DNA of 64,000 nt from Copromyces sp. CBS 386.78 (lineage: Eukaryota; Ascomycota; Sordariomycetes; Sordariales; Sordariaceae): positions 84,424-148,423 of the forward strand of contig MU839193.1 of NCBI GenBank assembly GCA_030685235.1. The letters run 5' to 3'. The notes beneath the pieces are model-generated. The model was not told where the DNA came from. It did no database searches and was given only the letters and a program-made list of their open reading frames with translations. Shown here piece after piece: positions 47,189 to 59,700 of the stretch (within the stretch, counting starts at the first letter, position 1; each line of letters starts with the position of its first letter). The position numbers and the translations under genes are program-made.

Positions 47189-48436
47189 GAACGGATCATT
47201 CTCGATGTTGCCTCGGCCGGGCAGATGATGAAAAACACCAGAAAATCCCATGCTGGATAGGACTCATGCCGGCAGACATGTCAGTCGCTGGTCTAGCAGT
47301 TTTGTCAATACCCATCGTCAAGAACTCACTCAGGTAGGCAGATGACTGCCGGGCGGGCACTTCACACACTGCGGACTGGAACAAACGCTCTTGAAAATTT
47401 TACTTTCTTTCACAAAGCTTTTCTACAGGATTGTCACATGCCATTTAGTTTTTAGTTTGTCGATCATTGCGGGCGGGAGCCCGTGCTGCCGCGGCGGGGA
47501 AACCAGGAATTGGGCGAGTGGAATGGAACAACCTAGTCTGAAAATGGAAGTCTGGCACGTGCCTGGACGGACTTGGACTGACAGCACTTGCATGATAAGT
47601 GTGCAAGCAATGAGCGGAAACTCGTTGGGGACACTCCTCAAGACGACAGCCTTCCGCAGCCTCAAATGCCATGCACTCAATGTCCTTCTGCCTTGATGTG
47701 ACTGAAATACTTGTTCCCAAGGAAATTTTCGGGGTTTTCAGGTTGCTTTTGTAGTGTACAGGTAAAACGTGCGTCTGAATGGAATGGAAAGCGCGTCCAG
47801 AATCGCCCGTGCATCACAGAAAACTGGAACATGAATGAAAATCCGGCCCGCTGTGAAGTGGAATGAACAGAATTGGATAGATCTGAGCTCAACCTGACCG
47901 GTATCTGAATTGCTCCTTCCCGTTCATGCCCCTACCACTTTGCCACTTCCCACTTTCCTTCTCCTTACCGGTGATGACTAAAATTCCCACTGCATTGCAT
48001 GACCCCCGCCAACATAAGGGAGTCTCAAAGTGCGTGAGGGAAGGAAGATATCATGATGTCAAAAACCACAGGCGCGTGGCTTGGATGACCTTTCCTGGAT
48101 TCTTGCATCTTGGCTCGGAGCCGCACTTGTGCGTACCTAGGTACGTTCTCCTCAGAGTCATGCAGTCCACGGCCGTCATCAACCAAGGATGAAAAGTGTT
48201 GTTTGACGCCCGGAAAAATCATTCATGGCCAAGGACTTGCATGAATCATGTATCCTTCAAGTTATTTCCAGGCGTCCGTCCGTAAATGTCCAGAGGTTCC
48301 CCAATAGATTTACTCATGCATACATATCTCAGCCACTGCATCACTTCTTTGAAATCTTTTTTACCAGCCCTACATCAACCCTTCTTCCGTCATTTCCTCC
48401 CTTCCCCTCTTTCTTCTCACACTTCCACCCGCAAAC

Positions 48437-50920
48437 ATGAGTTCTCCTACACCTACTCAAAAGACCATGGCGGATCGCTCGCCACGATCGAAGCAGCGGG
48501 TCTCGATGGGGGCGGAAGCAGATGACCCTTCCTCGAAAACGCGTACCCTCGCGGTTTCCAAGCAAGACATGGAGACGAAGAAGAGCACGACCACGACGAC
48601 TACTCAGTGCTACCTTTTCGACCAAAATCCCTGGAACGTAACTGATCCGACGGTGCAGCAAGGTTACGGGGACGTATATTGCCAGATACCTTACGGGTAC
48701 GCGGATGACAAGGAGACGAACAAGATCACGACCACGATGGCTACTCCGGGAGGGTTTTCAACACCATCAAGCATGCCCAACTCGACCACATCAGCAGCAA
48801 CGCACGCCAACATGGAATACTCCGAACAACCTGGTGGTCGCACCGGAACGGCCAAAGCCCTCCGGGATCTAACGGGCGACCTCGAACCCCCTAGGATAAC
48901 ACCGATGGACGATGTTCCTGACCATTTTGTAAGCTAAATCATCTACAAAATCGGAAACATGATCAATCTCCGCACTGACGAACCTAGCTAACTGCTGGTC
49001 AAGGGAATCAGCTGCAGCACAGTCGAGTTTCCAGAATACGGGATAAAGCCTCCAGGGGGGGAGTTATATCATGCGACCACTACTCGGAATGCCCGACGAC
49101 ATCTCTGTACGAATGATCGCGTGCAAGAGCCTTCGGATGAGCCATCGTCAAGCCGTCGAAACCAGCCTACCTGCGTCATTCCCGACCATTCCGTACCCTG
49201 CACTCGGACTGCCCAGACTGAGATGCAATCACCGAAAGGGACGTGGAAGGGGATCTCCCAAAATGGGGATCAACGCGGTTTCGGACTACCTGAGGTCCCA
49301 GAGGTCTCAGACAGGTTCGCGAAGGCGTATTACGAGTTGATCGAGGAGTACAGTAAAGAAAGGTCTTGGGAGAACTTGGACGAACGAAATAGGGACATCT
49401 ACAAGAGACTTGCTCGGAACAAGGCCTATGAAATCCGTTTTTTAGGCAAGGGGGGTCAGAAGGAGAAAGAACTGAAAAAGCTCCTGGAGGAGGAAGAGGA
49501 GGATGACGATGAGGATGACGATGACGATGAGGATGACGATGAGGATGACGATGAGGATGACGATGAGGATGAGGATGAGGATGAGGATGAGGATGACGAT
49601 GAGGATGACGATGAGGATGAAGATGAGGATGAGGATGAGGATAACGATGAGGATAACGATGAGGATAACGATGAGGATAACGATGAGGAGAACGATGAGG
49701 ATAACGATAACAATAAAGATAACGATAAGGATGACGATAAAGATGACGATAAAGATGACGATGAAGAAGAAGAGGATGAGGAGGGGGGTCTAGACGGTTC
49801 GTCTTCATACGGAACCAACTCCGACCTTTCCGACCTCCGAACTCTAGATAAGACGGAGGAGCTGAAAAAGTTGAGAGAGGAGAAAGAGGAGGAGGATGAG
49901 GATAACAATAACGATGAGGATGAGGATGAGGATAAGGATGAGGATGAGGATGAGGATAAGGATGAGGATGACGATGACGATAACGATGAGGAAGGAGAGG
50001 ACGAGGAGGGGGATCCAGACGGTTCGTCTTCATGCGGAACCAGCTCCGACCTTTCCGACGTGGGGGAATTGGACAGCGACAAAGACAGCCTAGGAGATGG
50101 ACAACAAACCCAAGAGTCTGAGCTCGGCGTTGTAATGGCGTCGACCTCTGACATCGCTGAGCACACAGGTGGCAACCTCGTGACGCCAACGGCTACTAGA
50201 AAGAATGGCACGCCAGTTATCACCGTCAGGTTGCTTAGTGCCGACTCGAGACGTCCTGGCCTTTCTAGCCCAACGGCTTATACAAAGGATACCAGGGCAG
50301 AAGTCATCACCGTTACGGAGCTGCCTAGTGCCAACTCGAGCAGTTCTGGCCCTTCTGACCAAACATCCGGCGGGCAGGGGGAAGGCAGTAGGAACCCCCC
50401 AGAGCTTTTAGCAACACAGGCGGGACAACAGGAGTACGAGTACCAGGCACCTCCGCCTAACCCAACATCCGATGGGCAAGGGGAAAACAATAGGAACCAG
50501 CCAGGGCTTGTAGCAACACAGGCTGGGCAACATGAGTACCAGGCACCTCCACGGAAAATGGACCAGGTCGCCTACCACGACAGAATGCCGGGGTGGACAT
50601 ACCACCATCCGTCTCCCGCCTGGACTTTCACCAGCTATCCGCAGGGTTGGTTATACTACCGCCCTCGCCCGACTTGGTCCTACTGTGATCCCAGTACGGG
50701 TCTGGTCACGAACTACTGGCCGGGGCCGCATTTGGCTTACAACCATCAGGTGCAATTTTGGTGCTTCTGGGATGATATATACAAGATGTGGACTTCTTGC
50801 ACCGAAGAGCAAGCTTGGTGTTATCTCCATCCTCCGATGTGGTTCCCCCATGTCTGCCCGGATAACGCGCCGGATTGGACTCTTTACCGGGTTTGGCCGG
50901 GTCCGACTTTTCCTATTTGA
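48437..50920 (+). CDS. Orphan protein with Asp/Glu repeats and Trp/Tyr-rich tail
   Basis: Exon 1 48437-48928 and exon 2 49004-50920, joined in phase 0 over a 75-nt intron (GTAAGC donor, GCTAAC branch, TCAAG acceptor), give 802 residues. The N-terminus is Ser/Thr-rich with one aromatic patch (QCYLFDQNPWNV). A folded-looking part follows (VSDRFAKAYYELIEEYSKER). Two acidic tracts lie at about 328-424 and 453-497, each preceded by an ELKKL-type motif and followed by a GSSSxGTxSDLSD motif, so the whole module is duplicated. The stretch around 570-690 also has paired units (ATQAGQ-EYQAPP). The last 120 residues are remarkable for Trp and Tyr (PGWTYHHPSPAWTF, RPRPTWSYCDPS). I recognise no family; taxon-restricted is likely. 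The start is a true ATG. Confidence 0.6.
49495..49785 (+). repeat. GATGAN microsatellite coding Asp/Glu, tract 1
   Basis: About 290 bp of nearly pure GAT-GAC/GAT-GAG/GAT-AAC codons. The hexamer pattern preserves frame at any multiple of three. It decays towards GATAAC/GATAAA on the right side. Confidence 0.9.
49866..50010 (+). repeat. GATGAN microsatellite coding Asp/Glu, tract 2
   Basis: A second, shorter tract of the same type (GAG-GAT-GAG-GAT-AAG). It lies in the duplicated module and is interrupted by Asn and Lys codons. Confidence 0.88.
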
Positions 50921-52088
50921 TTTCTTCTATGTACCGGGATTAGAGGAGGTCATGTTCGTGTCTTATGGGGCGCTTTGAGCGCTGAGGAGTGTTGTGCTGC
51001 CTTGTTTTGATGTTGGTTTGGTGTTGGATTCATCCTCATGGCGTGTTGGCCTATAGATGTTACGGCAATGTATCCAGTGTTGGTGGCGGATTGGACAGTG
51101 GAAAACGCGTATTTTTATTATTTGATTGGAAGAGAAAAGGGCATATGATAGTTGGGTATGGCTATGTCAGCGGAAAGGGGGGAAAGGAAGAGAACAGCGG
51201 GTGAAGTGGAAATTCGCAGATGGGGTACAACAGGCTCCTGTTGGTACGATAAATGGGGTGTGCGGGCTGCTTGGGCGACGTTCTATCATTCAATCATGTT
51301 CAATAATCGTAGAGAAGGGTACAAAAGGTTAACCCGATCAATAGACTTTATCTCGATTCCACTGTCCACCTACAAACGGGTAGTAACAGGGCAAGAGAAG
51401 ATACTAATAGCAATTAATACAAGGGAAACATACCGCAACACTGTAGTACTGAGTTAAGCGGCCGGTTGAGAGAGCATGGTGAATTCGTCCAAACAAGGGA
51501 GAATGGCTGCTCGAGGTTTGCGCTGAAGGATTTAAAAAGATAATACACTATTTGGTTTGTGTGCCGACCTGTTGAGCATTTGCTAGTGAGATAACATTAG
51601 TGCGACGGGAAGGCATTCAGGACGACGGATTACATTAGCAGGCGGGCGACGTGAACCACCAGATCTTCCCAATTTGTTCCCCTTTGAAACGTCACTTCCA
51701 CTTCAAATTTGCGCACAATTTTCAAGTAGTAACTGAGTTGGTTGGTAAGTAACCGCCTATTGCGTCCAAAAGCGGCGGGATAAGATATGGGCTTTCCACT
51801 TTTGCTTTGACCAAATGGTGACTCGTTTGTTACCAAAAAAGAAAAAGAGAAAAAAAGAAAAAAAGAAAAAAAGAAAAAAAGAAAAAAAAAAAAAAAAAGA
51901 AAAGAAAAAAAAAAAAAAAAGAAAAAAGAGAAACCGAAAAGAAGGGAATAAGGGAATAAGAAGAGAGAACCGAGTGCCGATGAGTGTGAATATATGCATA
52001 ACTACCAAGGTACTGAGTCATCGCTGCAAGGGAAAAGAAGTAACCAAATGGATATCTAATAACCTCTTAGGTGCTCTGAATACCTGGC
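50921..52088. other. Intergenic, 3' sides of convergent genes
   Basis: No supported gene. It holds a 100-bp A/G tract (separate entry). A 101-codon plus frame at 51152-51457 is featureless. Confidence 0.5.
51834..51932. repeat. Poly-purine (A/G) tract
   Basis: About 100 bp of AAAAAG-type repeats with two long A runs of about 15-18. Confidence 0.9.
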
Positions 52089-54876
52089 TCAATCCTCATC
52101 ACCTTTTTTGCCATCGCCCTCGTGCTTGAATTCTGCCTTTAGCGGGAATGAATTATATGCCCAATTCCCCGTTCTCATTCGTACGTTCGAGGTTGTTGGA
52201 TTGATGGCACTGCCACGAGTTGGATTCCTGCGATCATGTAAGTTACAATTTCTCTTGCAGTAGTGTTTTCCCGTGTATAGAGGTAGATAGCGGGGTGGGC
52301 ATCTTCTCGGTCTAAGGTTCCTTCCGTGTTGCGGAGGAGGCGCGAATGAAAGAATTGACGAAATCAAGCACCCATGGGAAGACGGAAAGGAAAATGGAAA
52401 GGAGAGGGAAAGGAAGAGAAGGAAAGGGAACAAGGTGGCGCGTGATCAGGCTCCAAGTTGCTGGCGGATGTGCAGACCGGTGAGAGAACAGAGAACTTAC
52501 CCGTTGTATTCAAGGTTAGCAACCAGGTCACCCTTGTGGTTCATCAAAGGGTTCTTGAAGTAGAAGACACCGGACGCAGGGAGAACAAATTTCTCTTGAT
52601 GCTCAAGGCAGTTGCGGATCGACTCGACGAAGTGCTCAAAGTTCTCGCCCGCGGACCTGGACATCTCTATGAGCTGGTCTTGTAGGGCCCCAAGCTTCCC
52701 AAATTCATCATCGTGGCTGTTACTGATGAAGACTGGATCTGGCCTGACGTAATCGATGTTGATGTGTAGGCCGCCGTCTGTGACTTCTTGCATGGTGAAG
52801 GTGATCTTCCAGGTGCTTTTGACAGCAATCCTAGTGGGAATTGTTAAACGAACGTATCAGACATCATCCCACAATGCCACGGCCAGCAAATTTGGTAAAG
52901 CACCTGAGAATCGAAACCTAGAGCACTTACTTGGCGTTCTTGTTGGACAAAAAACGTCCAGGCTCAATCCAATACTCGAATTTGGTCCACTGTGCTCCTT
53001 CGTAGACAATCTCGTTAGAACCGGCAAGCGTGTACAGCCTGGTGAAGGTGATAGCTAGGTAGAGGTAAGACAGAAGTGTTAGCGACGCCGTTCAAGTCAG
53101 GTATCTAGGATGATCTGTGAGAACACCTACCATCACCATACATCCAAATCTGCATACGATCATCAGTTTTCTTGCAAATTCTGTATCCCCCGTCGTCGCC
53201 TGATTGAATTTTCTGGTATCTCCAGATTGAAGCCCCCTTGCCAGGAGACTTCCTGATATCTGCAAAATGGTCGCGCCCTGCCTGGGGCCATGCTTTGCCC
53301 CATTGGTACTCTTGCTGCCTCATATTGAAAGTGGTCTGGTCCTTTGCGGTATCTCCCCCTCCCATCTCCAAAGTACTACCGACTGCAAAATTATAAGCGA
53401 GCCAGGGAAACCCGGTGTCCAGGAAAGCCCACACATTACTTATGTGCACGGTCATCATGCGATTGATGGCTGACAACTTGGGAAGAACAAATCGCTCGAT
53501 GAAGTTGCCTGAGGAGAGCATGAATGTCCCAAAAGTGGTTGGGTCGTCTTTGCCTGGTGTCCGGCCTTCAGTCCAGTTACCCATTCGGGGATTAAGAATA
53601 GCTTCTGGGGAAGACTGGTCGGGTGGCTGGTTCCCGCCAACCGTCTGCAAAAAAAGGAGGTAGTTGAGCCTCCCGTTACCGTCAAGTCCTTGCTGAGCCA
53701 CCTTCCCATTACGGGGGTCGGTCCAGGGATAGCTCATGTACCGAGAATGGTTAACCTCGAACGTTGCCCGATTGTTTGCTGGAACATGCGGAGTCAGCAA
53801 CCAGACAGAATGCAACACCCAAGTTCGTTGTCCGGTGACTCACGATCATTTGCAATGACGGAGAAGCCCATTGACGTCAGATTGGCCTTCTCAAGGTCCG
53901 CTGCAATGCTCCGCACCAAAGACTTTGCGGCCGACTGAAACTCTGGGCATAGGACCTCGAAGCGACGAGGCTTTCCAGCTTCCCACCCCTGAGGTCTGCA
54001 AGGTCCGCGGTGGCGGTTTCCTGACTTTTCATACAGGATCCAGCAGTCATTTAGACCCCAGGTTCCGATGTCCCAGACAGCGTTTGCAAATGACATGCTT
54101 GATAGGTCCAACCGAAGCTCTTGAATCGAATGGTTCGAGTTTTTCTTCGCAGCACTTCGTTGTTCAATAGCTTTTCCTCGTGAATTCGACCGATCAACTT
54201 CAGTAGGCTCTGGCAGTTTGTCACCCATATTAGCATGTTAACGGATAAGAAGGGGGGGGGGGGGGGGGGGGGGGCATTGTGGGCTAGGGATGTAGTCCAC
54301 TTACTGATGTTCATAGAAACCGTAACATGCCAGTCCTCTATCACCATCTCAAGCATCTCGAAAACGCTTGGAATTCCGTTCCGGCATTCTGCTTCGGGGT
54401 GTGGACGAGAAAGCCGAATACGACCTGATCTTAGGTGCATGCGAAACCGGACGATGCTTGAGTTCCTGCCTTCTGTGCTAACAACGACAGCAGGAGGTCC
54501 GAATTCGACATCTTCGATCCAGTTATCTTGATTGGCAGAAGCCGCGCTGGGCTTAAGCCCCACAGCGCCGTCATCTTCCTCCCCATCCGGAAGACTAAGG
54601 TAGAGGTTGTCCAGTGCTTGGTTGATTGTGTGCTGCGTCCTAAAAGGTCAAAGAAAGTATTGTACTGAGTGTCAGCTGTCCACTAAGGCTATTCTCCCTA
54701 GCAGGCCATAAGTTTGAGAGGTAGAGGTGGGCATGAAATTGCAAGGCCACTTACAATGCAATGACCTGATCATAAGGGTGAGTCTGTAGATGTGGTTAGG
54801 TCCACTGGGCTATAAGACACTCCGTATATGCGTTCTTTCAACTACTCACACTGATCTTCCAGATTCTATCACCCAT
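52089..54876 (-). CDS. Large uncharacterised protein A of a divergent pair, possible TULIP/P47-like
   Basis: Eight exons join in phase to 665 residues: 54876-54850, 54783-54755, 54639-54305, 54209-53844, 53778-53131, 53054-52931, 52830-52501 and 52227-52089. The start is MGDRIWKIS. I cannot assign the family firmly. What is visible: a helical start (VIALTQHTINQALDNLYL), then beta-strand-like stretches (VRFRMHLRSGRIRL, WHVTVSMNI), a second beta-rich block (WDIGTWGLNDCWILYEKSG), and NFIERFVLPKLSAINRMM at about 341-358. That pattern reminds me of TULIP proteins of the P47/OrfX type, where a similar FIExFxLP motif occurs; this is inference only. No signal peptide and no membrane helix. The last intron is 273 nt, long for the window. 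It is transcribed away from gene B (56719), which suggests a functional pair. Confidence 0.65.
54252..54274. repeat. G23 homopolymer inside intron 3 of gene A
   Basis: Twenty-three consecutive G on the plus strand (poly-C in the transcript), within the 95-nt intron 54210-54304, between the donor and the likely branch site. Confidence 0.9.
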
Positions 54877-55850
54877 GGTGGGCACCCTGAGGCACCTTGT
54901 TGAAAAGCGGTGTTGTTTTGGGCGATGAAGGGGCACAAGATGACCGAGCGCGGATTCTGATAAGGTAATGTTTGGGTGAGACCGAGTCAAAACGTTCGAA
55001 CCAAGAGTGGTCTGTTTGTGGATTTTGTATTCTGCACCTCATGGGCCCTGTAGAACCAAACAACAATGGGCGGCGATTTCGGCGACCCAGAAAATCTTCT
55101 GCTGATGTCAATCTCCCCAAACATCTTTGCCAGCAACGTGTCACTGCTAAGCATCGAATGATATCAAGCGCTCGAGTGGTCGAATAATCTGCGTTATTGT
55201 CGTCTTTGGAGTGGGGATGGTGTTCGAGGTCGGGTCCAACTGAACTTCCTGATGTTGTTTGGGCGCCAATATCTTACATGTCGATTATCGTATCAGCAAA
55301 CCACCAGAGCTGAAGGACAACACGGCACACAAAAGACATGACAGTGAGGATGCTGGCTCCTATCCCGCTCCAAGCTGGTTCATTCGTAAGTGACCTCGTG
55401 GTGCACATTTGGGCCACCGCTGAGGGCCTGCTGGAGCGAGGCTCGCAGTCGTTCGCTCACAGTAGGTGATCTCCTCCCATTGCGGATGCATACGCAGCAT
55501 CGTCACACGCGTTGCATGTGTCATATTATGAGCTTCAGAGGCCTGGATTCGGGGTTGGGACGAAATGCTTGTAAGCAATGATGGCGTCGTGTCAGTAAAA
55601 GGGGAGAATTGTCAAGTACCTCCAGTAAAGCCTTGCACACCCGTCAAGACTTGAGACGAGCTTCATCCACTCATTTGCAGGACGTAACACTAATGTTTTC
55701 GGGCGCGGCAGCCGCGGTTTGCTCTGGGCCAACCACGAATCCTTCAGTGGCTGGTGATTGAGCGCTGTCTGGATGGAATGGAAAGTGAGATTGAAGCCCA
55801 AATGCAGCGTGCAGTCCAGCTGCAGTTCCGGTGGACTGCATCAACTGCCC

Positions 55851-56179
55851 CTACCGTATGGACTCGGGGCATCCGGTTTTAGGTTCCAAGGAAATCAGGC
55901 AGAATCTGTAAGCACACTGCACGAATATGTGCTTTTCATGCCCGGGAAAAAGAGTGGGGGAGACAGCTGGAGAGCCCGGAGCACTGTAAATTCGATTCTT
56001 CTGGTGCCATGTCTTTTCCCCCCTAAATCCCTAATAAAGACAGCGAGCTGGAGGATGGGGACATTGAAAATCACCGTCTTGCATACAATTTCTGGTGAGC
56101 ATGAATGTTGCAGTATGCTTGCAGACTATGCCTGATTTCCTTGGAACCTAAAACCGGATGCCCCGAGTCCATACGGTAG
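55851..56179. repeat. Perfect 51-bp inverted repeat with 227-bp spacer
   Basis: The arm 55851-55901 (begins CTACCGTATGGACTCGGGGC) is exactly repeated in reverse complement at 56129-56179. Similarity continues imperfectly inward for about 25 bp (TCTGTAAGCACACTGCA versus TCTGCAAGCATACTGCA) and then fades. No similarity outside the arms. Confidence 0.9.
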
Positions 56180-56574
56180 TCAAAGAGATGGTTACTCGCG
56201 GGTAAAGCGGCCTGGTGTGCTATGCTTTCAAGTTTTGTAGGGCGTTGATATACAATAATCGACACTTGGCTGCAGCCGGACCAGTGGAGTTTTATATCCG
56301 AGCTGTGTCACACTTGGGCCACCGTACTGGTGGGGCATAAGTGCAGTGGAAGGCACTTGCCATCACAGGACGAAACGGGTTTTGTACAGTTGACGAATGA
56401 GTTCGAACCACCCAGCACCCACCTTCCGGAAGGACCTATCAACTGAAGCATCAGAAAGGAAGGACTGAAGCCAGTGGGTGCAAATCCTCTATTGGGCTTT
56501 GCGCAGAGGAAGAAAACGAGACTGCCAAAACATGCCCGGCTCTGACCTCTACACGTTGTTCAGATGGAAAACAT

Positions 56575-56580
56575 TATAAA
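56575..56580 (+). promoter_or_regulatory. TATA box of gene B
   Basis: TATAAA 139 bp before the ATG at 56719, in the right orientation. Confidence 0.5.
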
Positions 56581-56718
56581 CCTGAGTATGGACGGCGTGT
56601 TCAGGATGGTATCATGGCATTGTGCTGGTCTTTGTCATTCCCTGATCATATTCATGAGCACACATAACCCTCTATATCGACCCCACAACTTCCCGCGGTG
56701 ATCACAACCCGGCTCCAG

Positions 56719-59700
56719 ATGGCTTCGCTCAGCATTGACTCCGAGTTAATGACCAACTATGTGTCTGCTGTGCCTATTCCTGCCGGCAGCCACCATGTTG
56801 CCGTCCTGGATGAAAAACGAATGCCTATGGTTTTCGGGCTGAGCAGCGACTCCGATTCACCCCAACTTCAAGTGTGTAAGTCTATTGGCGGTTTCATCTA
56901 CTGATGTCCTTCAAACATATTCCCTGGACTGACATTCGGATACATCCCACAGTACGTCGAGATGTCCAAGGTCGCTCTCAACTGCTTAACTTACACAATC
57001 TCCTTGGATTACCCGATGCCACCCGTGTGCAGACTTTCCATGTAGAACAGTCGTGGGACTTGACACTTTACCTTGCGATTGCATACACACCGGAAGACAC
57101 CCCGTCGTCTTCAAAACTTCAACTGCTCAAGCCTTTTCGGCCGGAAGATCTGAAAGAGGGTCCGGTTGAAGTAAAGTTAGCCGTCGTTCCTGGTAGCCAC
57201 GTCTTTGGCAACATTGACCGGATATATATGGTTCGTTAATGTTCCCCGGGAAACACTCAGATGGTGCTTGGGCTGGCTGGTCTTTCGCATTATCACTAAT
57301 ATGCCACTTTGACAGGCTCCGATCTCAGGCGTCAACACCAGTCTCGCCTACCCCGACGTCATCTTGACACATAAGAAGCTGAATCAGACATCCTCTTGGG
57401 GAAGCGACATTACACACATTCATGTGCAACATCCCTCCCAGGAGTCGTTAGCAACGGAAGAGCTAAGCACTCCGGAAAATGCGTCAGAGATCCTGGCTCT
57501 AGCCCCAGCTATCGGCAAGTATGGCCAGGGTCTCTACGTCCTCTACATCACCCAGGGCATCACCAAAATCTTTGCCCGGTTTCTGCGACCAGACCCCAAT
57601 TCCAGTGATGGCACCTTGTTCACATTTGTGACTGATATCACGTGTCCGACGGGTGCTCGCTGTATCACATCATTCTTGAACAAAAAGGGACACACTGCTC
57701 TCCTGATCGCCGCACCAGATGGCATCCACTACTTGAACGCCGTCGAGTCGACATCCAAGGACAAGCCCGGGAGGCTTATCCTCACAAGCGACATACACCG
57801 GGACATCCGCCAAATCTTCGTGGCACAGGATCGCAACGATGTCACCATATGGTTCCGCAACGTCAAGGATGAACTGGGCTATACCAGAACAATGGCAGAC
57901 AGTCTCGTGAACGCCGCTGAGACAGGCGCCTCTTCGATGCTACTGCCCGCCAGCATGTCAAGCGCATTTGCGCCCATCATAACAGCGGCTAGTGAGATAA
58001 CGGGCAACTCGGTCCGGCAGATGCTTGTATCGAATGACCGCCATGGGAACCTCATGTTGATCGAACAGTCCGATGATGTTGGGCTCTGGCGGAAAACACC
58101 GTTCTATAAGCCTGACAACTCCGCAGCCACCGAGCTCAAGAGTTACACAGTGACCATGAAGGTGATGGACGAGAATGGCAACGCGTTATCTGACGGTAGC
58201 GTGCGCATCTCCGCCTCCTCCACAGTGAGCGTCATTCTGAACGGACAGAATAGATTGCTCACAGCGGTGCCCACCTGGTTCGATTGCGACGGTAGCGGGT
58301 CGTTGGACTTCATTATCCCCAGTGACAGCCTCGGCTCGCAGGAATTTCGCATTGAGCAGGTTCGGTCAAACGCTGGCAGAATCCTCAAGTTTGCTTCACG
58401 GAGATACGACCCGTCTCTCAAGCCGATGACAATGCTAGCAAAGAGGATGAGCGAAGCCGATACCCCCGAGAAATTCGCGTCCCTGAAGACCCAATGCGGA
58501 GAAGCGCTTTTTGATCCATCCGTGAGCAGTGACAGCGACACAATTCGGAGTGCGCACAAGTGCCTTGGGATAGTCACTCAAGCCTACGGGGCCACTACAG
58601 GGTTAGGCTATCCTTCCAGCCTCGTTGTTGCCGCAACAAGCAATGCCAGAAATACCGTTGGGGGCTTTTTGATGGATGGATGGCTGTGGGTGAGAGAGAT
58701 GGCCCACAAAGTGACAGAGTGGTTTGTCGACGTGGCCAATGGTGTTTGGAAGTTTGCGTGCAAGATTGCGGGAAAGCTGAAGGAATTTGTCCTTGACACC
58801 GCCGAAAAGATTTGTGAAGCAGCCACCTGGGTGAGTCAGTTCCATTCTGCCACTATCCAGAAATCTATTTGTAAGCATGTCTAAGACTGACACAGCACTT
58901 CCCGTCTGTTTTGCCAGATCTGGGAGAAGCTCCAGTTAGGGTGGGAGAAGCTGGTCGACTTTGTTGGGTTCGTTTTTAACTGGGATGACATCCTGGCCAC
59001 CAAAGACACAATCTCCAATACGATTACCGCGGCGCTTGGTTACGGTGGCTCGAAGATAGACCACTTCTCGACCAGGGTTGATGGCTTCTTCGACGACCTG
59101 GAGAGAACCATTGACAATTTCGGTACCTCGGTCAAACTGGACAAGCCCGAAATAGACAGTGCTACCAAAGCCGACACCATAGCCAACAGCAGTGAGAATC
59201 AGATCAAGGAGGCACAGTCGGCAACGGCAACGACATGGACGTCGGAGCGCCTCAAGAACGGCGGCGCGGGTTCCGAAACAACGGTCGATGCCAAAGGTAC
59301 CGTATTTTCTCGTGTTCCCCGTACATGCGTCCATTGGTTTCACCGACTGGAAACACGACCAAGTATGTGGATGTATGCTGATTATGGACGGCACAGACGT
59401 GGCCGGCTCTCAACAAGCGATTGAGTTCTTGACCGGGACAGTTATGCCCGAGGTCCAAAAACTGAGCAATGCCGTTGAAAAGTTGGCCCGTGACATAGCA
59501 GTTCTGTTCCATAAGGAAGGGCGCATCAACGGCAACGACCTTATGAATGCGTCCAAAAGTCTGCTTAAAGTGGGTATCCAAGTCGTGCGAGGTATTATCA
59601 AAACCTTGCTACAGCTTTTCAAGGCGCTTCTCGGATTGCTGAACGAGTTTGGCAACACTGAGCTTGACTTGCCAATTTTCTCCTGGCTCTACAAGAAGCT

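Larger units (their letters stand above)
46794..48436. other. Intergenic region with assembly gap
   Basis: Contains the ten-N gap and a C17 plus A-rich block (separate entries). The right part is the promoter of the orphan gene at 48437. No gene supported; part of the acyltransferase 5' end may be lost in the gap. Confidence 0.5.
54877..56718. other. Shared intergenic region of the divergent pair A/B
   Basis: 1.84 kb containing a perfect 51-bp inverted repeat, a 9-bp hairpin TGCAGTCCA/TGGACTGCA near 55810-55840, and a TATA box for gene B. No coding gene supported. Confidence 0.55.

Noticed and set aside
49176..50223. Minus-strand poly-Ser and His/Pro/Arg-rich open frames opposite the Asp/Glu tracts
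   Set aside because: They are products of the GATGAN microsatellite read in other frames.
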